Positions 7,469 to 12,607 of a stretch of 12,607 nucleotides of DNA are shown here, piece after piece; within the stretch, counting starts at the first letter, position 1; each line of letters starts with the position of its first letter. The position numbers and the translations under genes were made by a program. Location: positions 1 through 12,607 of the forward strand of contig DAHWBL010000074.1 of the NCBI GenBank assembly GCA_027323595.1, given 5' to 3'. This DNA is from Acetobacteraceae bacterium. GTDB taxonomy: Bacteria > Pseudomonadota > Alphaproteobacteria > Acetobacterales > Acetobacteraceae. Below the pieces are notes generated by a model that was given only the letters and a program-made list of their open reading frames with translations, had not been told where the DNA came from and ran no database searches.

Positions 7469-8164
7469 TCACACCGTGCGCCCGAACAGCGCCCCGATCG
7501 CCATGGTCGCCGCCATCGCCAACGCACCCCAGAAGATCACCCGCACCGTCGGGCGCACCAATCCAGCCCCGCCCGCCCGCGCGCCGACCGCTCCGAGCAC
7601 GGCGAGAAACGCCATCGAGCCCGCCGCGACCACCGACGTCAGCCCGGCGATGGGCGCCAGCATGACCAGCAGCAACGGCGCCGCGGCGCCGATCGAAAAC
7701 GCCGCCGCGGAGGCCATCGCCGCCTGCACCGGCCGCGCCGTGGTGGCGCTCGACATGCCCAGCTCGTCGCGTGCGTGCGCACCCAGCGCGTCGCGCGCCA
7801 TCAGCTGCACCGCCACCTCGCGCGCCAGCCGCGGCTCGACCCCGCGCCCCACGTAGATCGCGGTCAGCTCCTCGGTCTCCAATTGCGGATCAGCGGCCAG
7901 TTCGGCCCGCTCCCGGGCGAGATCGGCATGCTCGGTGTCACGCTGCGAGGCGACCGACACATACTCCCCGGCCGCCATCGACATCGCCCCGGCCACCAGC
8001 CCCGCGACCCCGGCCAGCAACGCCTCCTGGCGGGACGCCGAGGCCGACAGCACCCCAAGGATCAGGCTGGAGGTGGAGATGATGCCGTCATTGGCGCCCA
8101 GAACGGTGGCACGCAGCCAGCCGATGCGCGCGAACAGATGCGATTCATCATGATGCGGCAACAT
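7469..8164 (-). CDS. VIT1/CCC1-family iron/manganese transporter
   Basis: Predicted inner-membrane divalent metal (Fe2+/Mn2+) transporter of the vacuolar iron transporter family, 231 residues. Family signatures are GANDGIISTSSLILGV at 23-38 in the first helix and AGAMSMAAGEYVSVASQRD at 58-76 in the second. These are followed by a Glu-rich cytoplasmic region (about 77-140; E78, E85, E88, E95, E98, E99), which in this family forms the metal-binding domain, and then three C-terminal hydrophobic helices (about 147-170, 172-198 and 205-228). No ferritin-like domain is fused. The start is the ATG at 8164 (MLPHHDESH), with AGGTG four bases upstream. A longer open frame upstream would read into the tRNA gene and is rejected. 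The tRNA-Ser gene ends about 43 bases upstream with no clear terminator between them. The direction of transport and the metal are inferred from the family. Confidence 0.93.
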   Translation of the reverse strand: MLPHHDESHLFARIGWLRATVLGANDGIISTSSLILGVLSASASRQEALLAGVAGLVAGAMSMAAGEYVSVASQRDTEHADLARERAELAADPQLETEELTAIYVGRGVEPRLAREVAVQLMARDALGAHARDELGMSSATTARPVQAAMASAAAFSIGAAAPLLLVMLAPIAGLTSVVAAGSMAFLAVLGAVGARAGGAGLVRPTVRVIFWGALAMAATMAIGALFGRTV

Positions 8165-8206
8165 CGCACACCTGAAACCAAGAGAATGCCGCGCCGGGCG
8201 GGCAAA

Positions 8207-8299
8207 TGGAGGAGGGGAAGGGATTCGAACCCTCGATACGCCTTGACAGCGCATAACGGTTTAGCAAACCGCCGCCTTCAGCCACTCGGCCACCCCTCC
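8207..8299 (-). tRNA. tRNA-Ser(GCU)
   Basis: A class II tRNA on the minus strand. The acceptor stem is GGAGGGG (8299-8293) paired with CCCCTCC (8217-8211). The D arm follows TGGCCGAGTGGC. The anticodon stem GCGGT/ACCGT carries loop TTGCTAA with anticodon GCT, which reads AGC and AGU serine codons. The long variable arm has ATGCGC paired with GCGTAT (one G-U). The T arm is GAGGG-TTCGAAT-CCCTT. CCA is encoded (8209-8207). The discriminator base reads as U (8210), where bacterial tRNA-Ser usually has G. A and G just 5' of the mature end (8300, 8301) can pair with U73 and C74, so the precursor acceptor helix could be nine pairs long. Confidence 0.96.
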
Positions 8300-8324
8300 T
8301 CAGGGACACGACGTTTGTGCCACT

Positions 8325-8353
8325 TCCTTACGGGGCGAGGGCGGCGGCGTCAA
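8325..8353 (-). promoter_or_regulatory. Candidate promoter for tRNA-Ser
   Basis: On the minus strand, TTGACG (8353-8348, five of six bases of the -35 consensus) is followed after exactly 17 bases by TAAGGA (8330-8325), a poor -10 match. Transcription would start near 8318, about 19 bases before the mature tRNA 5' end. The site lies in the 97-base gap between the glutathione transferase stop and the tRNA; nothing else is seen in that gap. Confidence 0.35.
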
Positions 8354-8396
8354 CGCGAACCGTGCCGACGCGGCGCGCCACCGCCGGCCAGCGGCC

Positions 8397-9023
8397 TCAG
8401 GTGAACGAAATCTCCAGCCCACGCTTCGTCGCCGGCCTTGCGTTCATCTGGTTCCACCAGCGCAGAACGTTCGGATATTCCGCGAGATCGACCTTGTGCC
8501 TGGGATGGCGCCACACCCAGCCCAGAATGGCGAAATCGGCGATCGAGATGTCATGGGCGAAAAATTCCACCGCGCCCAGGCGCTTGTCCATCACCCCGTA
8601 CAGCCGGCGATTTTCCTTGTCGTAGCGCGCCAGGCCATAGGCGCGATCGGCCTCGTTCTTGAGGTCCAGGAAATGATGCACCTGGCCAGGGATCGGCCCG
8701 AAGCCGCCCATCTGGAACATCAGCCATTCGAGCACGTTGGTCCGCCGGCGCAGATCGGCCGGGTAGAATTTTCCGGTCTTCTCACCAAGATAAATCAGGA
8801 TCGCGCCGGATTCGAACACGCTGATCGGCGCGCCGCCAGGACCGTCCGGATCGGTGATCGCGGGGATCTTGTTGTTCGGGCTGATCGCGAGAAACGCCGG
8901 GTCGAACTGTTCGCCCTTGCTGATGTCCACCGGCTTGATCACGTAATCGAGCCGCATCTCCTCCAATGCGACGGAAATCTTGCGCCCGTTCGGCGTCGGC
9001 CAGCCCCACAGCGTGATGCTCAT
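8397..9023 (-). CDS. Glutathione S-transferase family protein (nu-class / YfcG-like)
   Basis: Cytosolic glutathione transferase or disulfide reductase, 208 residues, a typical length. The N-terminal thioredoxin-fold domain (1-85) carries TPNGRK at 10-15, where nu-class YfcG/YghU enzymes use Thr and Asn in place of a catalytic Tyr, Ser or Cys. It also has the conserved cis-Pro region NNKIPAI at 50-56 and the glutathione-binding Glu71-Ser72 of FESGAILIYL. The all-helical C-terminal domain contains WLMFQMGGFGPIPGQ at 100-114, typical of the YfcG/Ure2-like group. The start is the ATG at 9023, with AGAGGAAA eight or so bases upstream. It follows gatB by 32 bases on the same strand, so it could be the last gene of the gat transcript. 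Its physiological substrate is unknown; disulfide reduction with glutathione is inferred from the class. Confidence 0.93.
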   Translation of the reverse strand: MSITLWGWPTPNGRKISVALEEMRLDYVIKPVDISKGEQFDPAFLAISPNNKIPAITDPDGPGGAPISVFESGAILIYLGEKTGKFYPADLRRRTNVLEWLMFQMGGFGPIPGQVHHFLDLKNEADRAYGLARYDKENRRLYGVMDKRLGAVEFFAHDISIADFAILGWVWRHPRHKVDLAEYPNVLRWWNQMNARPATKRGLEISFT

Positions 9024-9055
9024 CGCGACTTTCCTCTGTTCATTTCGAAGCTTTT

Positions 9056-10507
9056 TCAGCCCAGATGTTTTTTCAATGTCTCGTTGACCAGCGCGGGATT
9101 GCCCTTGCCGGCCATCGCCTTCATCACCTGACCGACGAAAAACCCGAACAACTTATCCTTGCCGGCGCGGTATTCGGCGAGCTTGTCGGCGTGCGCGGCC
9201 AGAACCTGGGCCACCGCTTCGTCGATCGCACCGGTGTCGGTCACCTGCCGCAGACCCTTCGCCTCGACGATGTCCGCCGCCGCGCCGCCGGTCTCCACCA
9301 TCGCCTCGAACACCTCCTTGGCGATGCGGCCATTGATCGTGCCATCGGCCATCAGATCGAGCAGCCCACCCAGCGCCTGCGCGGAGACCGGGCTGGTGGC
9401 GATGTCCTTGCCGGTGCGGTTGAGCGCGGCGAACAGATCCCCGGTGACCCAGTTGCCGGCCAGCCGCCCGTCGCGCCCGGCAGCCACGGTCTCATAAAAA
9501 TCCGCGATCGCCTGCTCGGCCACCAGCACCCCGGCGTCATAGGCGGGCAGCCCGTACTGACGCATCAGGCGCGCCCGCTTCGCATCCGGCAGCTCCGGTA
9601 GCCCGGCGCGCAGCTCCTCCACCCACGCCTGCTCGATGATCAGCGGCGGCAGGTCGGGGTCCGGAAAATACCTGTAGTCATGGGCATCTTCCTTGCTGCG
9701 CATGCTGCGCGTCTCGCCGCGGCCCGGATCATACAGCCTGGTCTCCTGGCGCACCTCGCCGCCGGATTCCCACAACTCCACCTGGCGCTTCGCCTCCGCC
9801 TCGATCGCCTGCATCACGAAGCGAATCGAGTTCACGTTCTTCACCTCGCAGCGGGTGCGAAATTCCTCGCCGGCATGGCGCACCGACACATTCACGTCGG
9901 CACGCATCGAGCCTTCCTCCATGTTGCCGTCGCAGGTGCCCAGGTAGCGCAAAATGGTGCGCAGCTTGCGCAGATACGCCCCGGCCTCCTCGGGCGTGCG
10001 AATATCGGGCTCGCTGACGATCTCCATCAGCGCCACGCCGGCGCGATTGAGGTCGATGAAGCTGCGGCTCGGGTCCTGGTCATGCAGGGATTTGCCGGCA
10101 TCCTGCTCCAGATGCAGCCGGGTCACACCGATGGTGCGGGTGCTGCCGTCGGCCAGCTCGATCTCGATTTCCCCAGTGCCGATAATGGGATGCGCGAACT
10201 GGCTGATCTGATAGCCGGCCGGCAGATCGGCATAGAAATAATTTTTCCGATCGAACCGACTCCACAGATTGATCCGCGCGTTCAGCCCCAGCCCGGTGCG
10301 CACCGCCTGGGCGACACACTCCTGGTTGATCACCGGCAACATGCCCGGAAACGCCGCGTCCACGAAGCTCACCTGGCTGTTCGGCGCGGCACCGAACGCG
10401 GTGGCGGCACCGCTGAACAGCTTGGAGTTGCTGATCACCTGCGCATGGACCTCAAGGCCTACGACGATTTCCCAGGTGCCGGTGCTGCCTTCGATCGTGT
10501 AGCTCAT
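9056..10507 (-). CDS. gatB: Asp-tRNA(Asn)/Glu-tRNA(Gln) amidotransferase subunit B
   Basis: GatB binds the mischarged Glu-tRNA(Gln) or Asp-tRNA(Asn), activates the acyl group with ATP, and receives ammonia from GatA to form Gln-tRNA or Asn-tRNA. The protein has 483 residues, the normal length. The N-terminal cradle starts at WEIVVGLEVHAQV (12-24). The GatB signature LNRAGVALMEIVSEPD is at 153-168, and KEDAHDYRYFPDPDLPP at 272-288. A helical and YqeY-like tail domain (about 335-483) ends in the typical GQVMKAMAGKGNPALVNETLKKHL-type segment. The start is the ATG at 10507 (MSYTIEGSTG); the Shine-Dalgarno is poor (GCGAG about ten bases upstream). It lies 73 bases downstream of gatA, and that gap holds an AT-rich palindrome. 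Confidence 0.98.
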   Translation of the reverse strand: MSYTIEGSTGTWEIVVGLEVHAQVISNSKLFSGAATAFGAAPNSQVSFVDAAFPGMLPVINQECVAQAVRTGLGLNARINLWSRFDRKNYFYADLPAGYQISQFAHPIIGTGEIEIELADGSTRTIGVTRLHLEQDAGKSLHDQDPSRSFIDLNRAGVALMEIVSEPDIRTPEEAGAYLRKLRTILRYLGTCDGNMEEGSMRADVNVSVRHAGEEFRTRCEVKNVNSIRFVMQAIEAEAKRQVELWESGGEVRQETRLYDPGRGETRSMRSKEDAHDYRYFPDPDLPPLIIEQAWVEELRAGLPELPDAKRARLMRQYGLPAYDAGVLVAEQAIADFYETVAAGRDGRLAGNWVTGDLFAALNRTGKDIATSPVSAQALGGLLDLMADGTINGRIAKEVFEAMVETGGAAADIVEAKGLRQVTDTGAIDEAVAQVLAAHADKLAEYRAGKDKLFGFFVGQVMKAMAGKGNPALVNETLKKHLG

Positions 10508-10537
10508 CGTGCGGAACTCGCTGTTTCGAGAAAGACT

Positions 10538-10559
10538 GTTCTTTCTTGAAAGAAAGAAC
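10538..10559. repeat. AT-rich perfect inverted repeat between gatA and gatB
   Basis: Arms GTTCTTTCTT and AAGAAAGAAC are exact ten-base reverse complements around a two-base centre. The transcript could fold a nine-pair stem with a four-base loop on either strand. Further copies of the AAAGAAC word flank it (10562-10568 on the plus strand), and a T5 run follows at 10568-10572 on the plus strand only. In the gat transcript no U-run follows, so it is not a standard terminator for gatA. Its base composition is unlike the GC-rich surroundings. It may be a copy of a dispersed intergenic hairpin repeat, or an mRNA-processing or attenuation element. Confidence 0.7.
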
Positions 10560-10580
10560 CAAAGAACTTTTTATCATTTT

Positions 10581-12047
10581 TCATGCGCGCAGGGCCGGCT
10601 TTGCGACAAATCCGGCGGCGCGTTCCAGTTCGGCGCAGACAGCGAAGACGCTGGCTTCGTCGAAATGTTTTCCCAACACCTGCAATCCCAGCGGCAGGCC
10701 GCTGGCATCGAGCCCGGCGGGCACCGACATGCCCGGAATGCCGGCCATGCTCGCCGGCACGGTGAACACGTCGTTGAGATACATCCGCACCGGGTCGGTG
10801 GGCTTGTCGCCCTGCGCGAAGGCGGCCGATGGCGCGGTCGGCGTCAGCAGTGCGTCCACTTTGGCGAAAGCCTCGGTGAAATCACGCAAAATCAGCGCCC
10901 GCACCTTCTGCGCGCGCAGATAATAGGCATCATAGTAACCCGCCGAGAGCACATAGGTGCCGATCATGATGCGCCGTTTCACCTCGTCGCCGAAACCGGC
11001 CGCGCGGGTGCGCTCATACAGATCGATCAGGTCCTGCCCGTCCACCCGCGCGCCGAAGCGCACGCCGTCATAGCGCGCGAGGTTCGACGAGGCCTCCGCC
11101 GGAGCCACGATGTAATAGGTGGCCAGGCCATATCTGGTGTGCGGCAACGACACATCGACGATCTGCGCGCCGGCATCACGCAGCCAGGAAATTCCCTGAT
11201 CCCACAAGGCGGCGATCTCGGCCGGCAGGGAATCGGGGCGATATTCGCGCGGAATGCCGATGCGCATGCCCTTCACCCCGCGCGCGCAGGCGGCGCGAAA
11301 ATCCGGCACCGCGACGTCCACCGAGGTGCTGTCCTTGGGATCGAACCCGGCCATCGAGCCCAGCAGGATGGCGCAATCCTCGACACTGCGCGCCACCGGC
11401 CCGGCCTGATCCAGCGAGGAGGCGAACGCCACGATGCCCCAGCGGCTGCACCGTCCATAGGTCGGCTTGATCCCGGCGATGCCGCAAAAACTCGCCGGCT
11501 GGCGGATCGACCCGCCGGTGTCGGTCGCGGTTGCGCCCATCGCCAGATGCCCGGCCACCGCCGCCGCCGAACCGCCCGACGAGCCGCCCGGCACCAGGGC
11601 CGCATCATCGCCCGCGCGCCGCCACGGGTTGGTCACCGGGCCATGCGCCGAGGTCATGTTCGACGAGCCCATCGCGAACTCATCCAGATTGGCCTTGCCC
11701 AGAAACACCGCGCCGTTGCGCAGGAGGTTCGCGGTGACGGTGCTTTCGTAGGGCGGCACGAAGGTGCCCAAAATCCGGCTCGCCGCGGTGGTGCGCACGC
11801 CCGCGGTGCAGAACAGGTCCTTGATCGCGAGCGGAATGCCGGCCAGCGGCCCGGCGGTGCCCGCGGCCAGTGCCGCGTCGGCCGCGTCGGCCGCGGCGAT
11901 CGCGCGCTCGGGGGTCACGGTGATGTAGGCGTTCAGCGTCGGGTTCAGCGTCGCGATCGCGTCCAGATGCGCCTGGGTCAGCTCGCGCGCGCTGAATTTT
12001 CGTGCGCGCAGCGCGTCAGCGGCGGCGGCGATGGAAAAATCCAGCAT
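10581..12047 (-). CDS. gatA: Asp-tRNA(Asn)/Glu-tRNA(Gln) amidotransferase subunit A
   Basis: The glutaminase subunit, an amidase-signature enzyme that hydrolyses glutamine and channels ammonia to GatB. It has 488 residues, the normal length. The Ser-cisSer-Lys catalytic triad is visible: Lys76 in PLAIKDLFC, cis-Ser156 in the Gly/Ser-rich motif GGSSGGSAAAVAGH (154-167), and nucleophile Ser180 in DTGGSIRQPA. The C-terminal signature is at about 425-460 (NDVFTVPASMAGIPGMSVP, then GLPLGLQVLG). The start is the ATG at 12047 (MLDFSIAAAA), which overlaps the gatC stop in a TGATG arrangement and so is translationally coupled. A longer open frame reaching back across gatC reads gatC in the wrong frame and is not used. 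Confidence 0.98.
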   Translation of the reverse strand: MLDFSIAAAADALRARKFSARELTQAHLDAIATLNPTLNAYITVTPERAIAAADAADAALAAGTAGPLAGIPLAIKDLFCTAGVRTTAASRILGTFVPPYESTVTANLLRNGAVFLGKANLDEFAMGSSNMTSAHGPVTNPWRRAGDDAALVPGGSSGGSAAAVAGHLAMGATATDTGGSIRQPASFCGIAGIKPTYGRCSRWGIVAFASSLDQAGPVARSVEDCAILLGSMAGFDPKDSTSVDVAVPDFRAACARGVKGMRIGIPREYRPDSLPAEIAALWDQGISWLRDAGAQIVDVSLPHTRYGLATYYIVAPAEASSNLARYDGVRFGARVDGQDLIDLYERTRAAGFGDEVKRRIMIGTYVLSAGYYDAYYLRAQKVRALILRDFTEAFAKVDALLTPTAPSAAFAQGDKPTDPVRMYLNDVFTVPASMAGIPGMSVPAGLDASGLPLGLQVLGKHFDEASVFAVCAELERAAGFVAKPALRA

Positions 12048-12334
12048 CACTCGACCACCTTCGGCACGGTGAAAAATTCGCCCACCCGGTCCGGCGCGTT
12101 GGCCAGCACCTGTTCGGCGATCCCGCCATCGGTGATCACGTCCGCCCGCGCCCGCAGCGCCACCGCCGAGGCCCCGGCCAGCGGCTCGACGCCGTGCACA
12201 TCCACCTCGTTCAACTGCTCGATCCAGCCCAGAATGGCCGATAATTCGGCCTGAAGCCGGGGCACCTCGGCGTCCTCGATCCGAATACGGGAGAGGCTGG
12301 CTATGCGACGAACCATCGCGGCATCGAGCGACAT
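12047..12334 (-). CDS. gatC: Asp-tRNA(Asn)/Glu-tRNA(Gln) amidotransferase subunit C
   Basis: GatC is the small subunit that wraps around and stabilises the GatA-GatB complex. It has 95 residues, the usual length. The N-terminus MSLDAAMVRRIASLSRIRI matches the family's helical start, followed by a helix ending in QLNEVDVHGVEPL (about 40-52) and the C-terminal FFTVPKVVE, typical of alphaproteobacterial GatC. The start is the ATG at 12334, with AAGGA about 11 bases upstream. It is the first gene of the gatC-gatA-gatB operon and overlaps gatA by one base. Confidence 0.97.
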   Translation of the reverse strand: MSLDAAMVRRIASLSRIRIEDAEVPRLQAELSAILGWIEQLNEVDVHGVEPLAGASAVALRARADVITDGGIAEQVLANAPDRVGEFFTVPKVVE

Positions 12335-12348
12335 GAATGAATCTGTCC

Positions 12349-12377
12349 TTGGCGGGAATTGAGCGGCGGACCATAAA
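12349..12377 (+). promoter_or_regulatory. Candidate ruvX promoter
   Basis: TTGGCG (12349-12354, four of six) is followed after 17 bases by CATAAA (12372-12377, four of six). Transcription would start at about 12384, directly at the ruvX ATG (12385), which would make the ruvX mRNA leaderless. This fits the absence of a recognisable Shine-Dalgarno before that ATG. Confidence 0.4.
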
Positions 12378-12398
12378 CGCCCCCATGCCCCTGTTCAA
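12370..12398 (-). promoter_or_regulatory. Candidate gatCAB promoter, reaching into the ruvX coding region
   Basis: On the minus strand, TTGAAC (12398-12393, four of six) is followed after 17 bases by TATGGT (12375-12370, four of six). Transcription would start near 12363, about 29 bases before the gatC ATG, with the AAGGA ribosome site inside that leader. The -35 box lies within the first codons of ruvX, and the -10 box overlaps the candidate ruvX -10 on the other strand. Confidence 0.45.
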
Positions 12399-12607
12399 CC
12401 AGACCGACCTTCTCGCAGCGCTTCACCCCGGCCAGGTCCTCATCGGCCTCGATCCGGGGCGCAAGCGCATCGGCATCGCGCTGTCGGACACGCGCCTGCG
12501 CGTCGCCGGCCCGCTCGGCCAGATCCCCCGCCTCAAGCTCGCCAACGTCGCCACCGAACTCGGCAAGCTCGCCCACCGCGAGGAGGCCGGCGGCCTGGTG
12601 ATCGGCT
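12385..12607 (+). CDS. ruvX: RuvX/YqgF Holliday junction resolvase-like protein (5' part, cut by window edge)
   Basis: N-terminal 74 residues of a RuvX/YqgF-family protein, an RNase H-fold nuclease implicated in Holliday junction resolution or pre-16S rRNA 5' end processing. The first strand carries LIGLDPGRKRIGIALSD (19-35) with the expected catalytic Asp23. The segment ending GGLVIG (69-74) matches the family's next conserved strand. The rest lies beyond the window. The start is the ATG at 12385; no Shine-Dalgarno is evident, and the only upstream in-frame alternative is a TTG at 12349. Divergence from gatC is a familiar arrangement in alphaproteobacteria. Confidence 0.93.
   Translation, partial: MPLFNQTDLLAALHPGQVLIGLDPGRKRIGIALSDTRLRVAGPLGQIPRLKLANVATELGKLAHREEAGGLVIG

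Noticed and set aside
8165..8254. N-terminal extension of the VIT-family gene (MRCQGVSRVRIPSPPP...)
   Set aside because: This is translation of the tRNA-Ser T arm and acceptor region, a classic spurious reading.
8207..8299. tRNA-Ser as an integration site for a mobile element
   Set aside because: No integrase, no direct repeat of the tRNA 3' end elsewhere in the window, and both flanks hold ordinary chromosomal genes.
10509..12254. 581-residue plus-strand open frame opposite gatA and gatC
   Set aside because: A shadow of the gat genes; low-complexity Arg/Ala/His/Gly composition with no recognisable domain.
12048..12398. N-terminal extension of gatA up to 12398
   Set aside because: The extension runs through gatC out of frame and adds Arg-rich nonsense. 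Homology begins at MLDFSIAAAA, and the TGATG overlap with gatC supports the ATG at 12047.
12301..12576. 91-residue minus-strand open frame opposite ruvX
   Set aside because: The plus strand encodes the clear RuvX N-terminus; the opposite frame is a compositional shadow.
1..12607. CRISPR array, insertion sequence or prophage genes
   Set aside because: No spaced repeats, transposase, integrase or phage protein is seen anywhere in the window.

Overview
The window reads as high-GC alphaproteobacterial chromosome, probably Rhodospirillales and perhaps Acetobacteraceae. This is inferred from codon bias, the ruvX / gatC-gatA-gatB neighbourhood and the style of the proteins; no taxonomic marker such as rRNA is present. 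Coding density is very high. No stretch over 300 bases lacks a gene: the largest gap is the roughly 240-base divergent region at 3005-3241.

Region 1 (1-6887) is a catabolic or redox locus built around a divergent promoter region. Leftward run a UbiD-family prenyl-FMN decarboxylase (3004-1574) and then the large molybdopterin subunit of a xanthine-dehydrogenase-family enzyme, which is cut by the left window edge (1529-1). Rightward runs a complete three-subunit molybdenum hydroxylase in the order FAD subunit, molybdopterin subunit, [2Fe-2S] subunit (3242-6887). Those three genes are separated by 3 bases and then overlap by 11, so they form one operon. The window therefore holds two different Mo large subunits but only one set of electron-transfer subunits, together with a decarboxylase that keeps its catalytic residues. 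The best reading is oxidation or hydroxylation of an aromatic or heteroaromatic acid coupled to non-oxidative decarboxylation. The substrate cannot be read from the sequence, and no CoA ligase, transporter, regulator, ubiX or Mo-cofactor maturation gene is visible here.

Region 2 (6894-9023, all leftward) holds, from right to left, a nu-class-like glutathione S-transferase, tRNA-Ser(GCU), a VIT1/CCC1-family metal transporter and a cytochrome b561. The cytochrome gene converges on the Mo hydroxylase operon with only 6 bases between the stop codons.

Region 3 (9056-12607) is housekeeping. gatC-gatA-gatB runs leftward and encodes the Asp-tRNA(Asn)/Glu-tRNA(Gln) amidotransferase, with gatC and gatA overlapping by one base. 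An AT-rich near-perfect palindrome lies between gatA and gatB. The 5' part of ruvX (Holliday junction resolvase-like) runs rightward off the window end. The 50-base gatC/ruvX gap and the first bases of ruvX contain two candidate promoters whose -10 boxes overlap on opposite strands.

The window's best candidate for something undescribed is the UbiD plus dual Mo-hydroxylase locus. Everything else is conventional, apart from some noncoding details: the palindrome, the overlapping promoters, and a tRNA-Ser with an apparent U discriminator base.
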